NCBI GenBank assembly: GCA_937976375.1
Contig: CALJRU010000077.1
Span: 1-12,537 of the forward strand
Source of the DNA: an uncultured Peptococcaceae bacterium
GTDB taxonomy: Bacteria > Bacillota > Peptococcia > Peptococcales > Peptococcaceae
Direction of reading: 5' to 3'
Length of the DNA stretch: 12,537 nucleotides
Part shown: one piece after another, positions 5,376 to 11,098 of the stretch
Layout of the letters: each line of letters begins with the position of its first letter
How positions within the stretch are numbered: position 1 is the first letter of the stretch
Program-made: the position numbers and the translations under genes
The notes under the pieces: generated by a model
Told to the model about the DNA's origin: nothing
The model's input: the letters and a program-made list of their open reading frames with translations, nothing else
Database searches by the model: none

Positions 5376-6773
5376 TTATAGACAACGCGCCACAGCTTCC
5401 AGCGCCGCTGGCAGGGCATCTAGGTCGAGGTTGGCGTAGCTGAGGAGAAACTGATGGCTGGCGGTTGGTGCGTTGGTTTCATAGTATTCGCTGAGGGCGG
5501 AGAGGTGAATGCCTTGTTCGTTGAGCTGTGCGGCGAGGGCAGCGTCGCTGCGGTGGGTGTGCAGACGCAGAAGCACATGCAGGCCGCTGTCTTGCTCGAT
5601 GATGTCGCAGAGACCCGCGAGGGGGCTTTGGGCGATGGCGTCGAACACCAGCTGGCGCTGGCGGGCATAGAAGAGGCGCATGCGGTTGATGTGTTTTTCG
5701 AAGTAGCCTTCGTCGATGAAGCGCGCCAAGGTGAACTGTTCAAAGTTGGAGACGGTGCAGGAGTAGAAAGCGAGCCGTTCGTAGAAGCGGTTGGCCAGCG
5801 CCACAGGCAGCACCATGTAGCTGATGCGCACGGTGGAGGAGAGGGATTTGGCAAAGGTGTTCATATAGATGACGCTGGCCGAAGCATCGAGGCTTTGCAG
5901 GGCAGGAATGGGGCGTCCATGAAGGCGGAATTCGCTGTCGTAGTCGTCTTCGATGATGGTGCGTTCATCGGCTTCGCTGGCCCAGGCAAGCAGTTCGTAG
6001 CGGCGGCTCACAGGCATGGTGATGCCTGTTGGAAACTGGTGCGTAGGCCCAATGTGGGCAATGTCGGCGCCAGCAGCGCGCAGGCCGGAGACGGTGACGC
6101 CCTGTTCGTCCATATCGGCAAAGCGGCAGCACACGCCCTGAGCACGGTAGATTTGCGGTATTTTCCGGTAGCCGGGATTTTCAGTGCAGTAGACTTTATC
6201 GCGGCCTAAAAGCTGAATCAGCAGGCTGTAGAGGTATTCGGTGCCGGCACCAACGATAATTTGATCCGGATGTACGTCGATGCCGCGAAAATCGCGCAGA
6301 TGACCGGCAATGGCGCGGCGCAGCGCCCATACACCGCCGGAGGGTGATTTTTCCATCAAGGCCTGGCTTTCTTCGGCAATGACTTCGCGCAGGAGTTTTT
6401 TCCAGGTGGCAAAAGGAAATTGATCCGGATTGGTTTGGGTGCGGGAAAAATCAAAGTCGTAGTGTGGACGCGGCGTAGGCAGGATGATGGTGTCGAGAGG
6501 TTTTTCTGCGGGCGCTGTTTTGATCGGCGCATCGAGCTTGGCCACAAAATAGCCGCGCTTCGGCAGCGAATATACATAGCCCTCGCTGATGAGCTGAGCG
6601 TAGGCGCTTTCCACAGTGATGGTGCTGACGCCGAGGTTTTTCGCCAGGGTGCGTTTGCTCGGCAGTTTTTCGCCGGCTTTTAAGGTGCCGCTTTTGATGT
6701 CGTCGCGAATGTCTTTGTAGAGGGTTTCATATAAGGCGCCTTTGCTGGCATCGGAAAGGTCATAGGTGAGCAT
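5376..6773 (-). CDS. MocR/PdxR-type GntR-family regulator with PLP-binding aminotransferase-like domain
   Basis: A 465-residue regulator. A GntR winged helix lies at ~13-80 (GEKLPSKRTLAKNLGVSTIT, then the GY..S.PKRGYFV wing). After a linker comes a fold-type I aminotransferase-like domain: PSGGVWALRRAIAGHLRDFRG, GAGTEYLYSLL, EDDYDSEFRLHGRPIPALQSLD, and FAKSLSSTVR with the PLP-binding Lys309. Family members use PLP as an effector, some controlling pyridoxal-phosphate synthesis (PdxR) or GABA use (GabR). No vitamin B6 genes are nearby. The start is set by AAAGGAG seven bases before ATG 6773; an upstream in-frame ATG at 6806 has no ribosome site. The helicase gene follows in the same unit. An inverted repeat lies in its leader, suggesting autoregulation. 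Confidence 0.92.
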   Translation of the reverse strand: MLTYDLSDASKGALYETLYKDIRDDIKSGTLKAGEKLPSKRTLAKNLGVSTITVESAYAQLISEGYVYSLPKRGYFVAKLDAPIKTAPAEKPLDTIILPTPRPHYDFDFSRTQTNPDQFPFATWKKLLREVIAEESQALMEKSPSGGVWALRRAIAGHLRDFRGIDVHPDQIIVGAGTEYLYSLLIQLLGRDKVYCTENPGYRKIPQIYRAQGVCCRFADMDEQGVTVSGLRAAGADIAHIGPTHQFPTGITMPVSRRYELLAWASEADERTIIEDDYDSEFRLHGRPIPALQSLDASASVIYMNTFAKSLSSTVRISYMVLPVALANRFYERLAFYSCTVSNFEQFTLARFIDEGYFEKHINRMRLFYARQRQLVFDAIAQSPLAGLCDIIEQDSGLHVLLRLHTHRSDAALAAQLNEQGIHLSALSEYYETNAPTASHQFLLSYANLDLDALPAALEAVARCL

Positions 6774-6780
6774 GGTGTCG

Positions 6781-6788
6781 CTCCTTTC
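6781..6788 (-). promoter_or_regulatory. Ribosome binding site deciding the MocR start
   Basis: GAAAGGAG on the minus strand, seven bases before ATG 6773. It would lie inside the coding region if the longer frame from 6806 were used, so the shorter protein is preferred. Confidence 0.8.
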
Positions 6789-6799
6789 GATCGTGGTTT

Positions 6800-6843
6800 C
6801 TGGCATGGCAGACGCGGGAGGAATCGCGCGATTAACATGCCAG
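6800..6843. repeat. Nested inverted repeats in the MocR leader
   Basis: An outer perfect 8-bp inverted repeat (CTGGCATG 6800-6807 and CATGCCAG 6836-6843) encloses a 12-bp perfect palindrome AATCGCGCGATT (6822-6833). The set lies between the predicted transcription start (~6848) and the ribosome site, suited either to repressor binding or to an RNA hairpin in the leader. Confidence 0.55.
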
Positions 6844-6853
6844 GCGTGCTTTT

Positions 6854-6882
6854 ATGGTAGCATAGCGACCACGTTGACGCAA
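6854..6882 (-). promoter_or_regulatory. MocR operon promoter
   Basis: On the minus strand: -35 TTGCGT (6882-6877), 17-base spacer, -10 TACCAT (6859-6854) preceded by TGC, an extended -10. Transcription would start near 6848, giving a leader of about 75 bases. Confidence 0.6.
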
Positions 6883-6923
6883 TGCTGTGGCGGAAGAAAA
6901 GAGATTCTTAAAAAAGTTTCACA

Positions 6924-7002
6924 TTGCTAATTATTTTCTGTTGACAAGTTAGCAAGTGCATACTATAATGAAACCATGAGTTAGCGAAGTAAAACTCGCT
7001 AA
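6924..7002. promoter_or_regulatory. Four TTAGC(A/G)A half-sites around the DUF3793-flavodoxin promoter
   Basis: TTGCTAA 6924-6930, TTAGCAA 6949-6955, TTAGCGA 6981-6987 and TCGCTAA 6996-7002 form two inverted pairs. The first brackets the -35 box, the second lies just after the predicted transcription start. Seven matching bases with one alternating position, repeated four times in 79 bases at a strong promoter, points to a repressor that blocks polymerase. The motif partly resembles metal-dependent DtxR-type boxes, but the regulator is not identifiable here. Confidence 0.65.
6941..6969 (+). promoter_or_regulatory. Consensus sigma-A-type promoter of DUF3793-flavodoxin operon
   Basis: TTGACA (6941-6946), exactly 17 bases, TATAAT (6964-6969): a full consensus match. 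Transcription should start near 6976. Such a strong promoter with flanking repeats implies tight repression when not needed. Confidence 0.92.
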
Positions 7003-7036
7003 TTCAAACAACCTCTATTTTGAAAGGGAGATGACC

Positions 7037-7594
7037 ATGGAAACCTTAGAAGAACGCATTGTTCGTTTTTGCGCCCCTGTATTGACTGGGATCAAAACGG
7101 GTGGGCTTTTTAACACTTGTGAACTGGATCCACAGACCATTTGTCAGGAAGCAGTGGCTGCGCGGGAACGCTTGCGCCGCTTTGGGATCAATGTGCGTCT
7201 CTTTTTCACGAACGGAAAGATGCCGCTCGTCTATGTTTATCGTGTCGATGCCCTCGCGCGTGATTTGGCAGACCCTGAAACGCAAGCCTTCCTAACACCC
7301 CTTGGCTATGCGGATTTTAGCTATCAGGCAGCGCTGTCTCATCTCGCCAAGCGTTTGCAGCAGCACGATGGCTTTCCACACGAGATCGGGCTCTTTCTCT
7401 CTTACCCGCTGGAAGACGTCAAGAGTTTCGTGCAGTTCGGATCAAGATGCGCGAAGCTGCAGGGCCACTGGTGTGTGTTCCACAACGAAGAACAAGCCAG
7501 AAAGTGTTTTGCAGCCTATGACGACAGCCGGTCGGTATGTCTCACCCGATATCGGGAAGGGCAGCCTCTTGAAGCGCTGGCCCGTGCAATTTAA
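7037..7594 (+). CDS. DUF3793 family protein
   Basis: A 185-residue cytosolic protein matching the DUF3793 family: CAPVLTGIKTGGLFN near the N-terminus (12-26), the VYVYRVDAL strand (66-73), FL..LGY (85-91) and the signature FPHEIGLFLSYPLEDV (113-128), then HWCVFHN..QARKCFAAYD. Biochemical function is unknown. Members are often found beside flavodoxin or ferrous-iron transport genes in anaerobic Bacillota, and here a flavodoxin gene follows 23 bases later, so a redox or iron-linked role is inferred. AAGGGAG ends directly against an ATG at 7031 but is six bases from the ATG at 7037, so the latter is taken as the start. Confidence 0.88.
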   Translation: METLEERIVRFCAPVLTGIKTGGLFNTCELDPQTICQEAVAARERLRRFGINVRLFFTNGKMPLVYVYRVDALARDLADPETQAFLTPLGYADFSYQAALSHLAKRLQQHDGFPHEIGLFLSYPLEDVKSFVQFGSRCAKLQGHWCVFHNEEQARKCFAAYDDSRSVCLTRYREGQPLEALARAI

Positions 7595-7617
7595 TGTTAG
7601 AAAGGATGTGTACAAAA

Positions 7618-8049
7618 GTGAAAGTCGCAATTGTATATTGGAGTGGTACGGGTAACACCGAAAACATCATGAAACTGGTCAAACAGGGCGTGGAACAAGC
7701 CGGAGCGCAGGCCGACGTGTACATGCCTTGGGACTTTGACCCAAGCATGATGGATCAGTACACCAATTTTGCCTTTGGCTCACCAGCCATGGGCGATGAG
7801 CAGCTTGAAACGGAAGATTTCCAGCCAATGTGGGACAGCATTGAAGGAAAACTTTCTGGCAAAAACGTGGTGCTGTTCGGCTCCTACAATTGGAACAGCG
7901 GCGAATACATGGACCTTTGGGCGCAGGACGCTGTCCGTTTAGGCTGCAACCTCGTTGCAGACGGCCTGGCCATTCTCGACTCTCCGGAACCAGGTTCCGA
8001 TGAAGAAAAAGCAGCCATCGCTTTGGGCGTCGCCATCGCCAGAGCGTAA
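7618..8049 (+). CDS. Short-chain flavodoxin
   Basis: A 143-residue FMN-binding electron carrier that can replace ferredoxin. The phosphate loop SGTGNT is at 9-14, the first isoalloxazine loop SPAMGDEQLE at 55-64 and the second FGSYNWNSGEYMDLW at 87-101, whose aromatic and glycine pattern closely matches Megasphaera/Clostridium-type flavodoxins. Length is normal for the short-chain class. The start is a GTG at 7618 behind AAAGGA (7601-7606), giving the usual MKVAIVYWSGTGNT beginning; an ATG at 7594 would overlap the DUF3793 stop and add eight non-conserved residues with no ribosome site. It shares the 6941 promoter with the DUF3793 gene, and induction under iron limitation is a reasonable guess from the family. 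Confidence 0.95.
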   Translation: MKVAIVYWSGTGNTENIMKLVKQGVEQAGAQADVYMPWDFDPSMMDQYTNFAFGSPAMGDEQLETEDFQPMWDSIEGKLSGKNVVLFGSYNWNSGEYMDLWAQDAVRLGCNLVADGLAILDSPEPGSDEEKAAIALGVAIARA

Positions 8050-8052
8050 ATG

Positions 8053-8109
8053 CATGCGGTTCGCCGCGTGACAACTCCATTGCGCAGTCATTTCCAAAAA
8101 AGACTGCGC
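8053..8109 (+). other. Two RNA hairpins directly after the flavodoxin stop codon
   Basis: A 7-bp stem closed by a TTCG tetraloop (8053-8059 with 8064-8070, one wobble) begins three bases after the stop, followed by an 8-bp perfect stem with a 12-base loop (8082-8089 with 8102-8109). Neither has a T-tract, so they look like 3'-end stabilising structures rather than intrinsic terminators. Confidence 0.55.
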
Positions 8110-8130
8110 CAAACACCTCTAATTGTACAA

Positions 8131-8171
8131 TCATTGTTCAAACGAACATCGCAGGGTCGTTTGTGCAATGA
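8131..8171. repeat. 15-bp imperfect inverted repeat
   Basis: Arms 8131-8145 and 8157-8171 pair over 15 positions with one wobble and one mismatch around an 11-base loop. There is no T-tract after it. It could be part of the flavodoxin 3' region, an operator, or part of a small RNA. Confidence 0.5.
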
Positions 8172-8270
8172 CTTGCAGACAGGCTTTTGCAGGAGCGCTA
8201 TGTTTTGGGCAAGGCATGGTCGCTTCTTTTAAAAACCTCTTAGCGCTGAAAAGCGCGGGAATCCGATTCA

Positions 8271-8300
8271 TTGACAATCACACCTCTACTCCTCTACTTT
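8271..8300 (+). promoter_or_regulatory. Candidate promoter of an intergenic transcript
   Basis: A perfect -35 TTGACA (8271-8276), an 18-base spacer and a weak -10 TACTTT (8295-8300). The predicted start is near 8307, with no good protein frame or ribosome site behind it before the terminator at 8450. Confidence 0.4.
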
Positions 8301-8306
8301 TTAAAG

Positions 8307-8483
8307 ATTGATTGTTTTACTTGTGAAGAAGAAAACAGACCTTCCTCTAGACGAAACCGGCAGCAGGATCGCAATCACGCAGGGCTTTCTCCAATCTCCC
8401 CCTGCGTGCTGTCGGTTGGAAAATCCTATCTCTTTGTATAATCCGCAACAAAACCGCAAGGCAGTGGGCGCCTTGCGGTTTTT
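8307..8483 (+). ncRNA. Candidate small structured RNA
   Basis: About 177 bases between a candidate promoter and a strong terminator. It contains a long hairpin: outer stem 8355-8365 with 8407-8417 (11 bp, one wobble), a 12-base one-sided bulge, and inner stem 8378-8384 with 8400-8406 around a 15-base loop, ending with the terminator stem. I do not recognise it as 6S, SRP, tmRNA, RNase P or a known riboswitch. The rest of 8050-8567 has no convincing protein gene. The alternative is that this is the 3' tail of the flavodoxin message. Confidence 0.4.
8450..8483 (+). terminator. Strong intrinsic terminator upstream of the acetyltransferase promoter
   Basis: A 13-bp perfect stem, AAAACCGCAAGGC (8450-8462) with GCCTTGCGGTTTT (8470-8482), a 7-base loop, ending in five Ts. 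It ends whichever transcript enters from upstream (flavodoxin unit or the candidate small RNA). The A-tract allows bidirectional use. Confidence 0.88.
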
Positions 8484-8506
8484 GTTGTGCATAGGAATGG
8501 GCTATA

Positions 8507-8535
8507 TTGCATGATGTTTTGCGCTGTTTTATAAT
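8507..8535 (+). promoter_or_regulatory. Acetyltransferase operon promoter
   Basis: -35 TTGCAT (8507-8512), a 17-base spacer and a perfect -10 TATAAT (8530-8535), lying between the terminator at 8450-8483 and the start codon at 8568. It makes the acetyltransferase gene its own transcription unit. Confidence 0.8.
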
Positions 8536-8567
8536 AAGTCCAGCAAAAAGAAACGGAGGAATCCTTT

Positions 8568-9170
8568 ATGAATAATATCAGCATCCGTGTCGCCACCCCC
8601 GACGACGCCGAAGCGCTTTTGGCGCTCTATGCGCCCTATGTCACCGATACCGCCATCAGCTTTGAATACGAGGTGCCAAGTGTGGAAGAATTTCGTGCGC
8701 GCATTGTACGCACGCTGAAAACATACCCTTATCTCATTGCCGAATTTCGCGGCGTGATTCTTGGCTATGCTTATACCAGTGCTTTTGTTGGCCGTGCAGC
8801 CTATGCCTGGTCGGCAGAAACCTCCATTTATATTGATAAAAACTGCCGCCACCAAGGCATTGGCCGCGCACTCTATCAGGCTCTTGAAGGCATCAGCCGC
8901 CTTCAGCGCATCACCAATCTCTATGCTTGCATTGGCGTGCCTGAAAATGGCAGTGATCCATATCTCACGCGCAACAGTGCTGATTTTCATGCCCATCTGG
9001 GCTATCGTTTCGTTGGTGAATTTCAGCGCTGCGGCTATAAATTCGATCATTGGTACCACATGATTTGGATGGAAAAGCTCATTGCAGACCATCCGGCTCA
9101 GCCGCTGCCGATGCGTCCGTTCTCTGAACTTACAGACGACGAAGTTGCTGCCGTTCTGGATGCCGATTAA
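8568..9170 (+). CDS. GNAT N-acetyltransferase, phosphinothricin/methionine sulfoximine acetyltransferase-like
   Basis: A 200-residue GNAT enzyme transferring an acetyl group from acetyl-CoA to an amine. IRVATPDDAEALLALYAPYV (6-25) and TAISFEYEVPSVEEF (28-42) are typical of the PAT/MnaT group (COG1247), as are GYAYTSAF (66-73) and WSAETSIYID (81-90). The acetyl-CoA loop is CRHQGIGRALYQAL (93-106), and FHAHLGYRFVGEF..CGYKFDHWYHMIWMEK (140-170) closes the fold. Such enzymes acetylate glutamate analogues or methionine sulfoximine and sulfone; the actual substrate here cannot be told. GGAGG lies nine bases before the ATG. The lipoprotein gene follows after 58 bases with no terminator. Confidence 0.9.
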   Translation: MNNISIRVATPDDAEALLALYAPYVTDTAISFEYEVPSVEEFRARIVRTLKTYPYLIAEFRGVILGYAYTSAFVGRAAYAWSAETSIYIDKNCRHQGIGRALYQALEGISRLQRITNLYACIGVPENGSDPYLTRNSADFHAHLGYRFVGEFQRCGYKFDHWYHMIWMEKLIADHPAQPLPMRPFSELTDDEVAAVLDAD

Positions 9171-9228
9171 GTTTGCGAATGCTGCAGTTTGGCACAACGT
9201 CTCGATATAAGAAAGGAGAATCTGTCTC

Positions 9229-9933
9229 ATGCGGCTTCAACTGCTTCTTTGCGCTGGGCTATGCCTCGGCTTGACGGCTTTCGTCGGCTGTGGGCATGCG
9301 GATCAGGAGAGCGCTTCGTCAACGCATCGCACCACAGCGCCTGCGGCGCAGCCTGTTCGCGTTGCCTGTGTCGGCGACAGCAACACCGCTGGCTACGGCG
9401 CCGACAGTTATACCATTGCGCTGGCAGAGCGCCTCGGTGACGATTATGCAGTCAGCAATTATGGCGTCAGCGGCACCACAGCCATGGCCAGCGGCATCGA
9501 TCCTTACAGCGAAACGGCTGCTTATGAGGCCAGCCTGGCCGATCAGCCGGACATTGTTGTGCTCATGTTTGGCACCAACGACACCAATCGCTCCAGCTGG
9601 CGCGGCCGCGAAGCCTTCGCCGACGAATACGCCGATCTTGTGCACACTTATCAAACCCTCGACAGTTCGCCAACCGTGCTGCTCTGCACCCCGCCGGCGC
9701 CGCATTTGAAAGAAACTGCAGGCATGGTGAGCTTTGGGGTGCAGCCTGCTGCTTATGCTGCCGTCAACGACAGCATCCATGCCTTCGCAGAAGAAGAAAG
9801 CCTCACTGTCGTCGACATCTACAGCTTGACACTCGATCACCCAGAATGGTTCCTCGATGACGGCATTCATCTTGCCAATGAAGGGGCCCAGGCGGTCGCT
9901 GATGCGATTGCTGAAGCGGTGGAGAAACGATAA
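9229..9933 (+). CDS. SGNH/GDSL-type hydrolase, predicted lipoprotein
   Basis: A 234-residue secreted esterase-like protein. The N-terminus is a short hydrophobic signal (3-19) ending in FVGC, a slightly atypical lipobox (Phe rather than Leu at -3) with Cys21 as the lipidation site, followed by a Ser/Thr/Ala-rich linker. The SGNH blocks are clear: VGDSNTAGYG with nucleophile Ser51, NYGVSG (77-82), FGTND (114-118) and DGIH (211-214) with the Asp-His pair. Members hydrolyse acyl or acetyl esters of lipids, sugars or peptidoglycan; the substrate is not predictable here. AAAGGAG lies before the ATG. It is probably co-transcribed with the acetyltransferase gene and ends at the shared bidirectional terminator. 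Confidence 0.9.
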   Translation: MRLQLLLCAGLCLGLTAFVGCGHADQESASSTHRTTAPAAQPVRVACVGDSNTAGYGADSYTIALAERLGDDYAVSNYGVSGTTAMASGIDPYSETAAYEASLADQPDIVVLMFGTNDTNRSSWRGREAFADEYADLVHTYQTLDSSPTVLLCTPPAPHLKETAGMVSFGVQPAAYAAVNDSIHAFAEEESLTVVDIYSLTLDHPEWFLDDGIHLANEGAQAVADAIAEAVEKR

Positions 9934-9941
9934 CCTATGAA

Positions 9942-9980
9942 AAAAGCCCGATAAGAGCGCTGCGCTCTTATCGGGCTTTT
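9942..9980. terminator. Bidirectional terminator between convergent genes
   Basis: A perfect 17-bp stem (9942-9958 with 9964-9980) beginning with As and ending with Ts, lying 8 bases after the SGNH gene and 5 bases beyond the end of the convergent NimA-like gene. It should stop transcription from both sides. Confidence 0.93.
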
Positions 9981-9985
9981 GGCGT

Positions 9986-10480
9986 TTATTCTTCTTTTGC
10001 TTTGGCCAGTTCTAGGGCTTCTTTGCCGGTGAGTGTATCAACATGCATGGCAAAAATGGTAAGCGAAGACCAGGCGCTGTCAATTTCCTGTTCAAGAGCG
10101 GTCTGGCTTTCATTTGGCGCGTATTTGCGTCCCAGGAGCGTGATGGCATGGTGGGCTTCGTCGTCATCATTCACAAGTTGCACCGTGCCGCAGGCGATGA
10201 CGCTGCGGTAGTACGTTGTGAAGTGCTCTGGCACAATGTGATCGTCGGCAATGACGCAGAAAGATGCGCGGGGATTTTCCTGGATAAGGTCGAGCTTGTA
10301 GCCAGCCTTGGCGCTGTGAAAGTAGAGGGTGCTGTCGACATAAACATAGCTCAGCGGCACCGCGTAAGGCTGGCCGCTTTGATCGGCCAGTGCCAGCACA
10401 CCAGCACTGGCATGGGTGAGAATATCGGTGCAAACATCTGGTGCAAGGGCCTGGCGTTTGCGCCGCATTGTGTGTGTCAT
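9986..10480 (-). CDS. NimA-like pyridoxamine 5'-phosphate oxidase family flavoprotein
   Basis: A 164-residue FMN-binding split-barrel protein of the PNPOx-like family, closest in pattern to nitroimidazole-resistance (Nim) proteins: MRRKRQAL at 5-12, ILTHASAGVLAL (20-31), QPYAVPLSYVYVDSTLYFHSAKAGYKLDLIQENPRASF in the core at 37-74, then FTTYYRSVIACGTV (87-100), a typical dimer and flavin segment. Nim proteins reduce or inactivate 5-nitroimidazoles in anaerobes, but most family members have unknown roles, so a resistance phenotype should not be assumed. The start is fixed by AAGGAGG eight bases before ATG 10480; the longer in-frame start at 10549 would span the promoter. It is transcribed divergently from the marR operon. 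Confidence 0.88.
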   Translation of the reverse strand: MTHTMRRKRQALAPDVCTDILTHASAGVLALADQSGQPYAVPLSYVYVDSTLYFHSAKAGYKLDLIQENPRASFCVIADDHIVPEHFTTYYRSVIACGTVQLVNDDDEAHHAITLLGRKYAPNESQTALEQEIDSAWSSLTIFAMHVDTLTGKEALELAKAKEE

Positions 10481-10488
10481 GAGAAAAG

Positions 10489-10495
10489 CCTCCTT
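10489..10495 (-). promoter_or_regulatory. Ribosome binding site deciding the NimA-like start
   Basis: AAGGAGG on the minus strand, eight bases before ATG 10480. It lies between the promoter and that ATG and rules out the upstream frame. Confidence 0.85.
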
Positions 10496-10511
10496 CATAA
10501 TCGGTGCTCTC

Positions 10512-10540
10512 ACTATAGCAACGAAAAAATAAAAAGTCAA
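10512..10540 (-). promoter_or_regulatory. NimA-like gene promoter
   Basis: On the minus strand: TTGACT (10540-10535), 17-base AT-rich spacer, TATAGT (10517-10512). Near-consensus, with transcription starting around 10505. Confidence 0.85.
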
Positions 10541-10565
10541 TGTTGGCAATTTGTCATTTTTTCCC

Positions 10566-10594
10566 TTGAATATGGGAGTGAGATGTCATATAAT
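10566..10594 (+). promoter_or_regulatory. marR operon promoter
   Basis: TTGAAT (10566-10571), 17-base spacer, TATAAT (10589-10594). Its -35 box lies 25 bases from that of the divergent NimA-like gene promoter, so one regulator could affect both. Confidence 0.85.
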
Positions 10595-10610
10595 ATACAA
10601 CGTTGACGCT

Positions 10611-10638
10611 AAAAATGGTTTGGATTCAAACTATTTTT
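10611..10638. promoter_or_regulatory. Palindromic operator candidate for MarR
   Basis: Arms AAAAATGGTTTG (10611-10622) and CAAACTATTTTT (10627-10638), 12 bp with one mismatch around GATT. It lies about 10-37 bases after the predicted transcription start of the marR gene, where MarR proteins commonly bind to repress themselves. Confidence 0.7.
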
Positions 10639-10666
10639 ATTTTCAGTTTTTTAGAAAGGAGTTTTC

Positions 10667-11098
10667 ATGGAACATTCATTTCATTATTTAATGATGATTA
10701 CCCAGTCGCTGTTCCAAAAAGGTGTCTTTGCACACTTGCGCCACACCGACCTCACCGTCGGTCAGCCGAAAGTGCTGGATCATCTCCATAGCCACGACGG
10801 GGATTCTCAGAAAGAGATTGCCAGCAGCTGCCACATCGAACCGGGCTCTTTGACCACCCTGCTCAAAGGTATGGTCGAAAAAGGGCTCATTGAGCGCCGC
10901 AATATGAATGGCAATCGCAAGACAACACATATTTTTATGACAGAAAAAGGCAAAGCCAGTTCCCAGCAAGTGCAGGCTGCCTTTGCAGAGATGGAAGCGA
11001 TTGCGTTTGAAGGCATTCCAGAGAAAGAACGCGCACGTTTCATGGAAACGCTTACCCACATTTACAATAATCTTCAGGAAAGGAGTTTGGAACAGTGA
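10667..11098 (+). CDS. MarR-family transcriptional regulator
   Basis: A 143-residue winged-helix repressor. The N-terminal dimerisation helix MEHSFHYLMMITQSLFQK is followed by LTVGQPKVLDHLHSHDG (29-45), the recognition region QKEIASSCHIEPGSLTTLLKGMVEKGLI (48-75) and the wing RRNMNGNRKTTHIFMTEKG (77-95). MarR dimers typically release DNA on binding a small ligand. AAAGGAG lies before the ATG. It overlaps the following membrane protein-kinase fusion gene by four bases (GTGA), so that gene is its probable main target, with the divergent NimA-like gene a second possibility. The palindrome in its leader fits autoregulation. Confidence 0.92.
   Translation: MEHSFHYLMMITQSLFQKGVFAHLRHTDLTVGQPKVLDHLHSHDGDSQKEIASSCHIEPGSLTTLLKGMVEKGLIERRNMNGNRKTTHIFMTEKGKASSQQVQAAFAEMEAIAFEGIPEKERARFMETLTHIYNNLQERSLEQ

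Noticed and set aside
3945..5381. Long plus-strand open frames (212 and 260 codons) opposite the helicase gene
   Set aside because: They lie antisense to a protein with clear nuclease and helicase motifs, have no ribosome sites and show low-complexity Gly/Ala/Val-rich translations typical of GC-rich antisense frames.
5454..6209. 251-codon plus-strand frame opposite the MocR gene
   Set aside because: Antisense shadow of a well-supported regulator; no recognisable domain.
8050..8232. 60-codon frame starting right after the flavodoxin stop
   Set aside because: No Shine-Dalgarno site, its start falls beside a strong hairpin, and the translation has no family features.
8416..8442. Promoter TTGGAA...TATAAT
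   Set aside because: The spacer is only 15 bases and transcription would begin directly at the terminator stem, so a functional unit is unlikely.
8307..8483. 6S RNA or SRP RNA
   Set aside because: The ends do not pair into the closing stem of 6S RNA and the conserved SRP GGAA-loop region is missing.
8308..8514. 68-codon frame in the 8050-8567 gap
   Set aside because: It runs straight through a strong terminator hairpin and has no ribosome site.
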